Positions 26,503 to 35,721 of a stretch of DNA of 58,784 nucleotides are shown piece after piece. The notes beneath the pieces are model-generated. The model had not been told where the DNA came from. It searched no databases and saw nothing but the letters and a program-made list of their open reading frames with translations. The stretch comes from Deltaproteobacteria bacterium (GTDB lineage: Bacteria; Desulfobacterota_D; UBA1144; Nemesobacterales; UBA2774). The DNA is taken from the NCBI GenBank assembly GCA_029262275.1, contig JAJCZS010000007.1, positions 1 to 58,784 of the forward strand. Reading direction: 5' to 3'. How positions within the stretch are numbered: the first letter of the stretch is position 1; every line of letters begins with the position of its first letter. The translations under genes and the position numbers were made by a program.

Positions 26503-27204
26503 ATGAAAGATATATCTCTATCAGCGGTACTGCCAGCTCATAATGAAGCTGAGAATATTAAGAATACAGTAGAGAGCTGTGTCACATATCTAGAGAAGCA
26601 TGTTTCATCTTATGAAGTAGTTGTTGTCAATGACGGCTCTTTTGATAATACCAAAGAGATTGTACAGGGGCTTTCATCTGTTAACTCAAATGTTGTTCTT
26701 GTAAATCACGAGGTCAATAAGGGGTATGGGTCGGCTCTTAGGAGCGGTTTTGATCAAGCCAAATGCGATTTTATATTTTTTATGGACAGTGATGGTCAGT
26801 TCAATATTGAGGACTTAGATAGGTTGCTTCCATTTGTGAGTCTACAAAATGTTGTGATAGGGTATAGAGAGGATAGGGCGGATTCTATTATCAGATCACT
26901 AAATGCTTGGCTTTATGCTCAGTATATACATTTGATGTTTGGATTAAATGTTGTGGATATGGATTGCGCTTTCAAAGTGTTTCCCACTAAAGCTTATCAC
27001 GATATAGCTCCTATAAAATCTGGAGGAGCGCTTTTCACTGCAGAATTCTTGATAAAATTAAAAAGAAACGGTTTTATTTTTGAAGAAGTACCTGTTAGAC
27101 ACTTCCCAAGGCAGTTTGGAACTCAATCTGGAGCAAATATAAAAGTTATACTAAGAATGTTCAAAGAGTCATGGAAGCTAAGAGATGAACTTCGAGGCAG
27201 CTAA
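26503..27204 (+). CDS. GT2 glycosyltransferase, polyprenyl-phosphate sugar synthase-like
   Basis: 233 residues, GT-A fold without C-terminal membrane helices. SAVLPAHNEAENI opens the nucleotide-sugar site; VVNDGSFDNT, then the DxD-type DSDGQF, follow. The profile is of dolichol-phosphate-mannose or undecaprenyl-phosphate-sugar synthases, which make the lipid-linked donors used by GT-C enzymes. It overlaps the following GT87-like gene by 20 bp, so the products likely work in one pathway at the inner membrane. Confidence 0.9.
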   Translation: MKDISLSAVLPAHNEAENIKNTVESCVTYLEKHVSSYEVVVVNDGSFDNTKEIVQGLSSVNSNVVLVNHEVNKGYGSALRSGFDQAKCDFIFFMDSDGQFNIEDLDRLLPFVSLQNVVIGYREDRADSIIRSLNAWLYAQYIHLMFGLNVVDMDCAFKVFPTKAYHDIAPIKSGGALFTAEFLIKLKRNGFIFEEVPVRHFPRQFGTQSGANIKVILRMFKESWKLRDELRGS

Positions 27205-28501
27205 AAAATCAGATTTAACTAAAAGTGTATACCTCCTATCTGTAATACTATTTCTTGGATTTCTCCTCAGAATATATATATCAACAATAATCACATACGA
27301 AGGAGATTTTGGCACCTGGCGATGGTGGGCAGAGGGGTTATCGAAGGTAGGGTTCTCTCAGTTCTATGATAACTACTGGTGTGATTATATGCCAGGATAT
27401 CTCTACATTCTCAGGCTACTTAATGAAATAAGCACCTGGGCTCCTTGGCTATCTCCATATGTTCTTTTTAAACTCCCCGCAAATTTGGCCGATCTTGGTA
27501 TTTCTATTTTAATATTTATAGCTCTGAGACCTTTGGCTAATATACGAATTGCAATGATAGGCTCTGTTATTTACTTTTTTAACCCAGCAGTGCTTTCAAA
27601 CTCAACTCTTTGGGGTCAGGTTGACTCATTTCATGCATTTCCAATATTGCTCTCTATAATTCTTGTGCTTAGAAAGCAATTTGTTCTCTGTGGACTGTTT
27701 GCTGCACTGGCATTCATGATAAAGCCTCAAACCATTGTGCTGTTTCCGATTATAGGCTACATAGCAATTAATCCTTTCTTCAATTCAGTTGGTAGATGGA
27801 ATATAAAGAATTTCATTCCAGGGATAAAAATAATCATTACTGTTATCCTGACATGCACTTTTGTTACACTTCCTTTCATTTGGGATAAGTTTGATTCATT
27901 GTTCTATATATTCACTGGTCCTCTTGAGTTGATTGTGCAGAGATTTGAATCTGCATATGAACAATATCAAATTGCGTCGCTTAATACTTTTAACTTCTGG
28001 GGTGTTTTTGCTATGTGGCAGAATGACCAGAATCAGTTTCTAGGATTAACATATAAAACTTGGGGAACCGGCATCTTTGCTGCTTTTTACTTTATTATCT
28101 TTATTTGTCTGTTCAGATTTAATCTGAAAAACAATGAAAACAAAAAACTATATACATATTTAATATTCCAAGCTGTTACTCTAATTCTTTTCTCACTCTT
28201 TCTTTTTGTAACAAGAGCGCATGAGAGACACTTACTGCCCGCTGTTGCATTTTTTACACTTATAATGTTTAGGTCTTGGATATTTCCTTATTTATATGCT
28301 ATTGTGTCGGGAGTTTACGTATGTAATATGTTTTATTCGTATATACAACTTACAACAGAGTATCAAGGGGTTCCTGACGCAGTTGAGAAAGCACTCATAC
28401 CCTTTATGTTCATATCGTATTTTGTGGCATTTGTTATTGTGTTGATAAATTTTATTAATCATGCATTTAGGCGACGATCTTCAACAGAGCAGTCAAATTA
28501 A
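27185..28501 (+). CDS. GT-C membrane glycosyltransferase (GT87/mannosyltransferase-like)
   Basis: 438 residues with about ten or eleven membrane helices. The first outer loop carries the acidic EGDFGTWRWWAEGL followed by DYMPGYLYIL, typical of GT-C enzymes that use lipid-phosphate sugars. SNSTLWGQVDSFHAFP and FVTRAHERHLLPA are further family marks. Donor and acceptor are unknown. It is encoded between a lipid-phosphate sugar synthase and a PMT-like enzyme. Confidence 0.85.
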   Translation: MNFEAAKKSDLTKSVYLLSVILFLGFLLRIYISTIITYEGDFGTWRWWAEGLSKVGFSQFYDNYWCDYMPGYLYILRLLNEISTWAPWLSPYVLFKLPANLADLGISILIFIALRPLANIRIAMIGSVIYFFNPAVLSNSTLWGQVDSFHAFPILLSIILVLRKQFVLCGLFAALAFMIKPQTIVLFPIIGYIAINPFFNSVGRWNIKNFIPGIKIIITVILTCTFVTLPFIWDKFDSLFYIFTGPLELIVQRFESAYEQYQIASLNTFNFWGVFAMWQNDQNQFLGLTYKTWGTGIFAAFYFIIFICLFRFNLKNNENKKLYTYLIFQAVTLILFSLFLFVTRAHERHLLPAVAFFTLIMFRSWIFPYLYAIVSGVYVCNMFYSYIQLTTEYQGVPDAVEKALIPFMFISYFVAFVIVLINFINHAFRRRSSTEQSN

Positions 28502-28517
28502 ATTCTAGGGTTATAGA

Positions 28518-29831
28518 ATGTCTCTAAGAAACCTACTACTATCATACAAAGTTGAGTTATTACTGTTTCTAATAATTCTATTTAGTCTCGGGGTCAAATT
28601 TCACGATCTTGAGAACCCTCAGAGCTATTATTTTGATGAGGTTTACTTTGCTTTTACTGCTCAGGAAATGGCAAAGGGCAATAAACTTGCCTGGCAAGTT
28701 CCTGGGGCAGATGTAGAGGTTCCAAAGGATATGGCATACGAGTGGACACACCCGCCATTAGGAAAAGAAATCAGTGCCCTTGGAATACTGATTTTTGGTG
28801 ATAATACATTTGGATGGCGTTTCTTCCAGGCTTTCTTTGGAGTATTAGGAACAGTATTTATCTTTCTCCTTGCAAGGAACTTGTTTAACAAAAGTGTTGG
28901 ATTGTTAGCTGCACTGCTTTACTCTCTTGAATCATTCATTTTTGTGTTAAGCCGCATCACTATGGTTGATATCTTTATGGTTAACTTTATCTTGTTAGCC
29001 TCGCTTTTTGTTGTAAAATACGCAAAATCCCGAAAAACGATATATCTACTTCTGACAGGAGCTTTCTGCGGTGCCGCTATTTCGATTAAATGGAGCGGAG
29101 TGTATATTGCGGAGTTCCTAGCAGGAGTGTCATTCTTTCTGATCTATTACAATGAAGTCTATAGCTCGGACTCAGAAGGGAGCTCTTATATTAATGACGT
29201 TTTGAAAATTTTTCCAAGGATGATATTAGCTTTTGTTTTAATTCCTCTATTAGTATATATCGCAACTTACATACCGTTTTTCTACTTTGGTAATTCAGTA
29301 GGTGAATTCATTAATCTGCAGCAATCCATGTTTGGATATCATGGGGGCGTTACTGATACTCATCCCTATTTCTCTGAGTGGTGGAAATGGCCCCTGTTAT
29401 TAAAACCTGTATATATGCAATTTGAAGATTTGGGCGGACAGCATTCTCACATATACGCATTGGGCAATCCATTTATATGGTGGACGGGATGTTTGTTCGT
29501 GATAATGGGAGTCGTGCAGGTAATACGCAAAGAATCACCGGCGCTTATTTTTGTTGTGGTAAGTTTTTTTGCATATTGGCTTCCTTGGGCACTCTCGCCT
29601 AGAAAAATAACCTTTTTATATCACTTCCTGCCATCTCTTTTGTTTATGCTTATTATTAGCGCATATTTTCTAAACAGCTTTTGGAATAGATCAAGATATG
29701 GCAAGTCGATTGTGGTAATCTATATTCTTATTGCTGCAGGAGTTTTTTACTATTTCTATCCAATTCTCTCAGGAGCCCCTCTTGCACCAGGTACTATAGA
29801 TAGCTATTACTGGATGGAATCTTGGAGATAA
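28518..29831 (+). CDS. PMT/GT39-family protein O-mannosyltransferase-like protein
   Basis: 437 residues, multi-pass. The first periplasmic loop has YYFDEVYF with the D40-E41 pair, the catalytic acidic site of PMT enzymes. EWTHPPLGKEI follows, then GWRFFQAFFGVLG, all typical of the family. SRITMVDIFMV and GAAISIKWSG also match. PMT enzymes transfer mannose from a polyprenyl phosphate to Ser/Thr of exported proteins. The Thr/Pro linker of the surface protein encoded at 18453 is a plausible local substrate. No MIR domain is present, as in bacterial forms. Confidence 0.87.
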   Translation: MSLRNLLLSYKVELLLFLIILFSLGVKFHDLENPQSYYFDEVYFAFTAQEMAKGNKLAWQVPGADVEVPKDMAYEWTHPPLGKEISALGILIFGDNTFGWRFFQAFFGVLGTVFIFLLARNLFNKSVGLLAALLYSLESFIFVLSRITMVDIFMVNFILLASLFVVKYAKSRKTIYLLLTGAFCGAAISIKWSGVYIAEFLAGVSFFLIYYNEVYSSDSEGSSYINDVLKIFPRMILAFVLIPLLVYIATYIPFFYFGNSVGEFINLQQSMFGYHGGVTDTHPYFSEWWKWPLLLKPVYMQFEDLGGQHSHIYALGNPFIWWTGCLFVIMGVVQVIRKESPALIFVVVSFFAYWLPWALSPRKITFLYHFLPSLLFMLIISAYFLNSFWNRSRYGKSIVVIYILIAAGVFYYFYPILSGAPLAPGTIDSYYWMESWR

Positions 29832-29909
29832 TTGTTAATTCTATAATACTTAACTTGATTTCGACTGGTAAACCTCGAATCAATAAAAATCACCTAAATT
29901 ATAAATAAC

Positions 29910-30527
29910 ATGAAAAAAATTGATGTAATAAGCCCAATCGTACTAGGTCTCATAATTTCTGTTTTTATTGTTTCCCTGCTAAGAGTCACAGAAACTAATA
30001 TAGCTATTGCTGGGGTTACTCCAACACTACTATGGATTTTAATAATAGTCCTTATTCCATCTTTTTTGGTATTATGGGTGTACATAACTTTTCGTTTAGG
30101 AAAAAAGCGACATAGTTTCTTTCAATTCGGCAAGTTTATTCCGATAGGTGTTTCGAATACTGCTATTGATTTTGGTGTACTAAACTTGTTGATATTAACC
30201 TCAGGAATTGAGAAAGGTCTTCTCTTTTCTGCTTTTAAAGGGGTTTCTTTTCTCTGTGCCGTAACAAACAGCTATCTGTGGAATAAGTTCTGGACCTTTG
30301 ATGGTGGGGGAACAGACGACGTAAGAAAACAATTCCTCAAATTTTTGGTTGTTGCAGGCATCGGATTTATAATCAATGTCTCAGTAGCTTCTTTTATTGT
30401 AAATATCATAGATCCTATAGGTGGAATCTCTCCTATACTATGGGCAAATATAGCTGCATTTGCATCAATAGTAATAGTTATAATCTGGAATTTCTTAGGG
30501 TATAAATTTTTGGTGTTTAAAAAATAG
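29910..30527 (+). CDS. GtrA-family membrane protein
   Basis: 205 residues. Two N-terminal helices precede a GtrA domain with four helices: FGKFIPIGVSNTAIDFGVLN, TNSYLWNKFWTF and IWNFLGYKFLVF. GtrA-type proteins are thought to flip or assist polyprenyl-phosphate sugars across the inner membrane. The context of lipid-sugar synthases and GT-C enzymes fits. No Shine-Dalgarno is evident. The gene ends one base from the convergent gene at 30529. Confidence 0.88.
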   Translation: MKKIDVISPIVLGLIISVFIVSLLRVTETNIAIAGVTPTLLWILIIVLIPSFLVLWVYITFRLGKKRHSFFQFGKFIPIGVSNTAIDFGVLNLLILTSGIEKGLLFSAFKGVSFLCAVTNSYLWNKFWTFDGGGTDDVRKQFLKFLVVAGIGFIINVSVASFIVNIIDPIGGISPILWANIAAFASIVIVIIWNFLGYKFLVFKK

Positions 30528-30528
30528 G

Positions 30529-31761
30529 TTATATCCCAAACTCATGTAATTTCATCCACCCGAATTCTTGTATCATTAACACTCCCCAGAGGTTAACCAC
30601 TATACCAATCAAGATTAAAATTTTATGGTGCCATTTTATCTCATCCCCTATCCCTTTAATCGTCAATAAGAATAGGAAAGGGTAGAAATCTACTGCAAAT
30701 CTATATCCAAACTGTGCAAATCCCCATGTGCCGTGAGAAAAATTTACCAAAGCAATTAAGATTATTGAAATCCAACAGCCCAGAGCTAGTTTGTTTTTTA
30801 TTCCTGCTCTAAATGCATATATAAATGCCGGTGTTGTAATCCATATGGCCAATCCGTTCCAGTTTGGAATTATGTATGGGGGCATTTCTAATATGGCTGG
30901 GAATTTCAAGAAAATTATATTTAGATGTCTAGGTATGTATGTTATGTCGAATATGCCTTTTTGATACTCAGGCTCATCAAAAATATCTGGAATTAGGTAA
31001 TAAGATATGTCAAAAGGTGTACCAAAGCGTGCAAAATTATAGATAGCATTAAGGGCTATAAATAATCCAATCCCCAATACTAAGAAAAATAGAAACTTAA
31101 TATCAATCTTACGAAATAGGGCTTTCGCGTTACTAGGTTTATACCATCTCTCATGTGTATAGATCAGAAAAAATGGTAAAGATAATATTGTTGTAAGGCG
31201 TGACCAGTAAGAAGCACCTAGAGATAATCCAACTAAAAAAGAGTGGTTTTTATATAGAGTTAATAATATGGCAACCAGTAGAAAAGTAACCGAAATGGTT
31301 TGTGAGAAAGTCCAGACACTACCTGATACTGCCACCCACCAGTGTATTGTTCCAAATCCAAACATTGCTGTAGTCCAGATTTGTATTTTTCTATTTTGAG
31401 TAATTGTTCTTGCTATCAGATAAGCCAAGGACACATTAAGGCTTCCGAAGAAGATGGAGATGAGTGTTTGATTGGTTAAAGGTCCCCAGATTGCTACTGC
31501 AGGGAGGCTTAAAATAGCCGGCATTGGAGGCGGAACTACATAGTGTTTATTTTCTAAATGAACAAGCTCCAACCACGGCGCGTCTTCGGTAAGGTAGAGT
31601 CTCCCATTTAGAAAGGCATCTGCCAGTCGAATAAAGTTGTTATAGGGAGTGGGATCGGTTTCTTTTGTGAGAAAGTAAATTACAAAGGAAATTGCAAAAA
31701 ATATCAGGCAAATAAGCGCAGTTTGTTTATTTGGTTTTCCTTCATACTCGTTTGTTGTCAT
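30529..31761 (-). CDS. Multi-pass GT39-like membrane protein, copy 2
   Basis: 410 residues with about eleven membrane helices. It is paralogous to the next upstream gene. Shared features are an outer loop ending FLNGRLYL / FLDGRIHL, a YVVPPPMPAIL / YVIYPPIPAVL segment, FGFGTI, and a C-terminal FAQFGYRFAVDFYPFL / WVQFGYRFALDFYPFL block. This organisation is that of GT-C glycosyltransferases, although the usual acidic pair in the first loop is not obvious. It starts three bases after its paralogue. Confidence 0.8.
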   Translation of the reverse strand: MTTNEYEGKPNKQTALICLIFFAISFVIYFLTKETDPTPYNNFIRLADAFLNGRLYLTEDAPWLELVHLENKHYVVPPPMPAILSLPAVAIWGPLTNQTLISIFFGSLNVSLAYLIARTITQNRKIQIWTTAMFGFGTIHWWVAVSGSVWTFSQTISVTFLLVAILLTLYKNHSFLVGLSLGASYWSRLTTILSLPFFLIYTHERWYKPSNAKALFRKIDIKFLFFLVLGIGLFIALNAIYNFARFGTPFDISYYLIPDIFDEPEYQKGIFDITYIPRHLNIIFLKFPAILEMPPYIIPNWNGLAIWITTPAFIYAFRAGIKNKLALGCWISIILIALVNFSHGTWGFAQFGYRFAVDFYPFLFLLTIKGIGDEIKWHHKILILIGIVVNLWGVLMIQEFGWMKLHEFGI

Positions 31762-31764
31762 ACG

Positions 31765-32997
31765 CTAACCCCAAATTTCAAACCAGCCATATTTGTTTAT
31801 CCACAAAACTCCACAGAGGTTGATCAATATACTTATTATTATGAGAGTTTTGTGATGCCATCTTAAATCAGAGTTTTCTTTTAACCCAGTGTTTATTCCG
31901 AGTGCAATAAGGACTAGTAGGAAGGGGTAGAAATCAAGTGCAAAACGGTAGCCAAACTGAACCCATCCATAGCCGCCATGTGCAAAAGATACCATTGCTA
32001 CGGGTATGATAGCTGACCAGCATGCAAGAGCAGTTTTGTTTCTGATCCCAGCAAAAATAACATATATCACTGCGGGTGTAGTGATTAGAATTGACATGCC
32101 CTCCATGGAAGGGATCACAAAAGGCGCATCCCAAGAAAAAAGCGGAGGTTTCAAAAAAAAGATCCATAAATGCTTAGTTATATATGAGATATGAAAGAGC
32201 CCATTTGGATAGAACCACGGTTCTTCCTTTGCTTGTATCGTATAAGCAATATTCGAGATTGTATCGAACCTAATATAGTTATATAAAAAGTTAAGAAGGA
32301 CAAATATGCCGACGCCCAATCCAAGGAGGATCAGAGGTCTTAGATTTATCTTCCTAAGGATATTGGTTTCATCTTTATTGAACCACCTATCAGATAGCAT
32401 TATAAGAAAGAATGGCAGAGATAGAATCACAGGAAGCCTGCACCAAAAAGATAGCCCTAAAAGCAGTCCTATTAAAAAGGGGCGTCTTTTCCCAAATGTT
32501 TCAACTAGCGCCAGAGCTAGAAAGAAAAAGGATGCTACGTGAGCAAAGAACCAGGCTTTTCCTATACTTGCTAAATACCAAAATATAGTCCCAAATCCGA
32601 ATAATAGAGTCATCCAAATCTGAAGTCTTACACTTTGAGTCAAACGCCTCATTAGAAAGTAAACAACTGATACACTAACGGCACCCCAGAATACAGAGGC
32701 CAGTGTCTGATTAGGTTCAGGTCCAAGTAACAGAATCTGAGGAATCAGGAGTACTGCGGGAATGGGTGGGTATATAACATAGTATTTCCCATTTGAGAGT
32801 AGAAGCTCATTTAGCCATGAGGGTTTGTGCAGTAGGTGTATTCTTCCATCTAAAAAAGCTTCTGCTAGGGGTGCGAAGTAATGGTATGCGGTGGCTCCAC
32901 CTTCTCCTGTGAAATAGTAGACTACAAAAGTTAAAAGAAAAAAGATAAATGCTAAGATCAAATAATACCGATTTTTAAGTTTAGATAATATGTCCAT
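31765..32997 (-). CDS. Multi-pass GT39-like membrane protein, copy 1
   Basis: 410 residues from the ATG at 32995-32997 (MDILSKLKNRYYL), which lies just after the stop of the upstream GT2 gene. An in-frame ATG at 33039 would overlap that gene by 38 bp and is less likely. Around eleven helices. The residues match the paralogue downstream at several blocks, pointing to a tandem duplication. Probably a GT-C type enzyme using a polyprenyl-phosphate sugar made by the adjacent DPM1-like synthase. The acceptor is unknown. Confidence 0.8.
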   Translation of the reverse strand: MDILSKLKNRYYLILAFIFFLLTFVVYYFTGEGGATAYHYFAPLAEAFLDGRIHLLHKPSWLNELLLSNGKYYVIYPPIPAVLLIPQILLLGPEPNQTLASVFWGAVSVSVVYFLMRRLTQSVRLQIWMTLLFGFGTIFWYLASIGKAWFFAHVASFFFLALALVETFGKRRPFLIGLLLGLSFWCRLPVILSLPFFLIMLSDRWFNKDETNILRKINLRPLILLGLGVGIFVLLNFLYNYIRFDTISNIAYTIQAKEEPWFYPNGLFHISYITKHLWIFFLKPPLFSWDAPFVIPSMEGMSILITTPAVIYVIFAGIRNKTALACWSAIIPVAMVSFAHGGYGWVQFGYRFALDFYPFLLVLIALGINTGLKENSDLRWHHKTLIIISILINLCGVLWINKYGWFEIWG

Positions 32998-33001
32998 GTT
33001 A

Positions 33002-33697
33002 TTATGAGAATATTCTATACATATATAGTTTAGAGACATGGATTAAGTAATCTATAATTACATTACTACTTAGCTTGCTCTCTCCATACTCCCTGTCACG
33101 AAAAACTATAGGCACCTCTTTTACTTTCCTACACTTTGTTCTTACCAAGATCTCAAGCCCAATCTTAAATCCCTTGGGGCTCAAATCAATATTATTTATT
33201 ATGTCCTTTCTTAAGAAGAAGAACCCCGACATTGGATCTTTTACTTTTGTCAGACCTGATACTACCAATGTAGCCACCTTAGAAGATATTTTTCTCTTAA
33301 GAGGCCAGTTCTCTATTCCACCCTGATCAATATATCTACTGCCCAAAGTAAAATCAGCTTCGCCCGCAATGATAGGGTCAATTAATTCAGGAATCTTCTC
33401 TGGAGGATGACTTAAATCTGCATCTATCACTCCAACGATGTCAGTGCTAGCCATGGCAAATCCGTCTAAGACTGCTGAAGAAAGCCCCCTTTTATCTTGT
33501 CTCCGGAGCACACGCAAATTTGGATATTTATCTTTTAGTTCTTCAGCTACTTTCCATGTCTGATCCGGTGAATCATCATCCACAACAATAACGTAGCCAT
33601 CTATATCGTTATCGTTGAATATATTAAATACCTTCCCAACCAGGGTAGGTATGTTGCCTGCTTCATTATATGTCGGGATTACAAGTGTTATATCCAT
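33002..33697 (-). CDS. Dolichol-phosphate-mannose synthase-like GT2
   Basis: 231 residues, soluble GT-A enzyme close to DPM1. Marks are LVIPTYNEAGNI, VVDDDSPDQT, DADLSHPPEKIPELI, GSRYIDQGGIENWPLKRK and DPMSGFFFLRK. It makes a polyprenyl-phosphate monosaccharide, probably mannose, on the inner face of the inner membrane. It leads the minus-strand operon with the two GT39-like membrane proteins. Confidence 0.93.
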   Translation of the reverse strand: MDITLVIPTYNEAGNIPTLVGKVFNIFNDNDIDGYVIVVDDDSPDQTWKVAEELKDKYPNLRVLRRQDKRGLSSAVLDGFAMASTDIVGVIDADLSHPPEKIPELIDPIIAGEADFTLGSRYIDQGGIENWPLKRKISSKVATLVVSGLTKVKDPMSGFFFLRKDIINNIDLSPKGFKIGLEILVRTKCRKVKEVPIVFRDREYGESKLSSNVIIDYLIHVSKLYMYRIFS

Positions 33698-33793
33698 AGC
33701 TTTTAGGCAAATATATTAACACCTAATCTTTTAAAGAGGAACGTGGGACATAATTTCTATCATCTCCAAGGCAAGCTGTAGAGCATATAATAT

Positions 33794-34903
33794 CTAGAAA
33801 GCCCATTCATTTCTTACAAACTGCAGTAATAGAAGTGAGTAAAAAATTAGTGATAGAAAAATAATAACGTAATTTATCTCCTTTCTTTTTCCTATTAAGG
33901 CCAGTGCTATAAAGATTGGAAAAAGAGTGAGCATAAACCTCGGCGTGCTTATCCATATACTTGTTGAGGTTAGTATAAACCAGTTAGCTAAGGCATATAT
34001 GCTATAAGTGATTCTTAGTCGAGCAAATGAGTAAACTATTAGTATTAATCCTAGTAAAACAAAGAACATTTGCAGGAGGCTGTGGCTAATTACATATTTC
34101 GCTATGGGGTAATTACTCATTGTAAGAGAGTATAGAAAGCCCCTGGAAGGCAGTGCAGGTTGCATCCACCAAAATTCTTTTTGAGTTCCTAAGAAGTTAA
34201 AGGCATTGCCATAATTTATATAATTTATCGCAAGATATACGCCAAAGCCCATTGCTATAAGAAATGTCCATAAGACATCTTTTTTAATATTCTCTTTCTT
34301 GTAGTCTTTTTGAACTAGATATTCCATTAATAGAATTGGGAATAGAATAATTCCATTAATTCTCGTCAATGCTACTAGCATTCCTAATACCCCGGAAATC
34401 GCCCATGACCCTCTTCTCGCATAATAAAAACTAGATATAGTTAGGGCTAGAAATAGACTTTCTGTGTATGCAGCATGAAGAAAATAAGCAGTAGGAAATA
34501 CAGAGAAGTATATTATGGCTCTTAGTGCAGTATCTTTTTCAAAATCTAATAGGACCAGCTTGTATAGGTAGAAGGCCGCAATTACATATGAAATGTTCGA
34601 TATAACCAGTCCAGATATGAGGTAGTCCTGGAATACAAAAGAAAATAACTTCATTAGATACGGATAAAATGGCAGAAATGCTATTAAGAAATGCCCTGTA
34701 TCATCAGTGGAATTTGAATAACCGTATGATGCAATATCGATATAATGATTAGTGTCCCAAACCTGCCAGATGGAAATAACTGATTCCGGGAATTCATTCT
34801 CAATCAGTATGTATCCAAAGTAAGCTAGAATGAAAGTACCTACTATAGTTGTAACCGTAATTACTAAAATTTGAATAATATAATTCTCTAGTTTTAGATT
34901 CAT
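33794..34903 (-). CDS. PIG-V-like mannosyltransferase
   Basis: 369 residues, multi-pass. The first outer loop SIWQVWDTNHYIDIASYGY, then IAFLPFYPYLMKL, then AAYTESLFLALTISSFYYARR, match the bacterial PIG-V/GT76-like family. STPRFMLTLFPIFIALA near the C-terminus is also characteristic. It uses a lipid-phosphate mannose donor; the acceptor is unknown. It is separated by 96 bp from the following GT2 gene. No good ribosome site precedes the ATG. Confidence 0.87.
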   Translation of the reverse strand: MNLKLENYIIQILVITVTTIVGTFILAYFGYILIENEFPESVISIWQVWDTNHYIDIASYGYSNSTDDTGHFLIAFLPFYPYLMKLFSFVFQDYLISGLVISNISYVIAAFYLYKLVLLDFEKDTALRAIIYFSVFPTAYFLHAAYTESLFLALTISSFYYARRGSWAISGVLGMLVALTRINGIILFPILLMEYLVQKDYKKENIKKDVLWTFLIAMGFGVYLAINYINYGNAFNFLGTQKEFWWMQPALPSRGFLYSLTMSNYPIAKYVISHSLLQMFFVLLGLILIVYSFARLRITYSIYALANWFILTSTSIWISTPRFMLTLFPIFIALALIGKRKEINYVIIFLSLIFYSLLLLQFVRNEWAF

Positions 34904-35026
34904 ATAAAGAATTCCGCCATTGTAATTCCTAACAATTTACCACAGGTAATTTATAATAACTTTATTGACCTGAAATAGTAATTATGTATTGTTACAAAAT
35001 CTAAATATGCTTTAAATATCCTATCC

Positions 35027-35635
35027 ATGAAAGAAAAATCCTGGCTAATTAAGAATGCAGTTCCACTAGCAGTTTATGTATTTATAATACTGGTAATTTT
35101 TTTGTCTCAGCGCTTTCTTCCACCTAATTACGTAATATCCATCGCAGCTATGCTGATGTTTTTCCCCATTTTGCTAAAAGCTGACGGCAAGTTCTTCAGA
35201 TCGGATCTAAGAGGAGTCCTTATAGGATTGGGAGTCTCTGCTGTTCTATTATCAATATATACCCTTGTTATCTTTTTATATGGTTTATATGTCGATAAAT
35301 CATTAGTATGGAATGCACTACCCGTATCTTTCATCCTGACCCAACTCCTAATGGTTGCTTTGCCAGAGGAAGTGTTCTTCAGGGGCTATTTGCAAACTAA
35401 AATAGGAAACAACATAAAGGGAATAATTATTGTGAGTTTGTTATTCGCTGTCGGTCATTTTATTACCTTGTGTTTAGGAGGCGGGCATAATGTATCTATA
35501 TGCTCCCAAGCCATACTTACCTTCTTCCCGTCATTAGTAATGGGCTATCTTTATTTTACTACTAAGAGTCTCTGGGCCAGTATTATCTTTCACTTCTTCG
35601 CCAACATAGTTCATATCGCAATAGGTTTATCTTGA
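35027..35635 (+). CDS. CPBP-family intramembrane glutamic protease
   Basis: 202 residues, about six to eight membrane helices. Motif 1 is PEEVFFRG with E114, E115 and R119; motif 2 is the His in FAVGHFIT (H144); motif 3 is FHFFANI with H189 and N193. This is the CPBP/Rce1 glutamic-protease set. Myxosortases and related enzymes of this superfamily cleave Cys-containing C-terminal sorting tails. A protein with such a tail is encoded at 18453, so this is a candidate processing enzyme. CPBP proteins also serve in bacteriocin immunity and other roles, so the link is inference. A weak promoter (TTGTTA, 17 bp, TTAAAT) ends ten bases before the ATG. Confidence 0.87.
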   Translation: MKEKSWLIKNAVPLAVYVFIILVIFLSQRFLPPNYVISIAAMLMFFPILLKADGKFFRSDLRGVLIGLGVSAVLLSIYTLVIFLYGLYVDKSLVWNALPVSFILTQLLMVALPEEVFFRGYLQTKIGNNIKGIIIVSLLFAVGHFITLCLGGGHNVSICSQAILTFFPSLVMGYLYFTTKSLWASIIFHFFANIVHIAIGLS

Positions 35636-35721
35636 TAATTAGATAGAGAAAATCTTTTGATATATTGTAGTTATGCACTTTGTTCAAGTATTATAATAGG
35701 CTAATTACAAGGAAAAAAACT

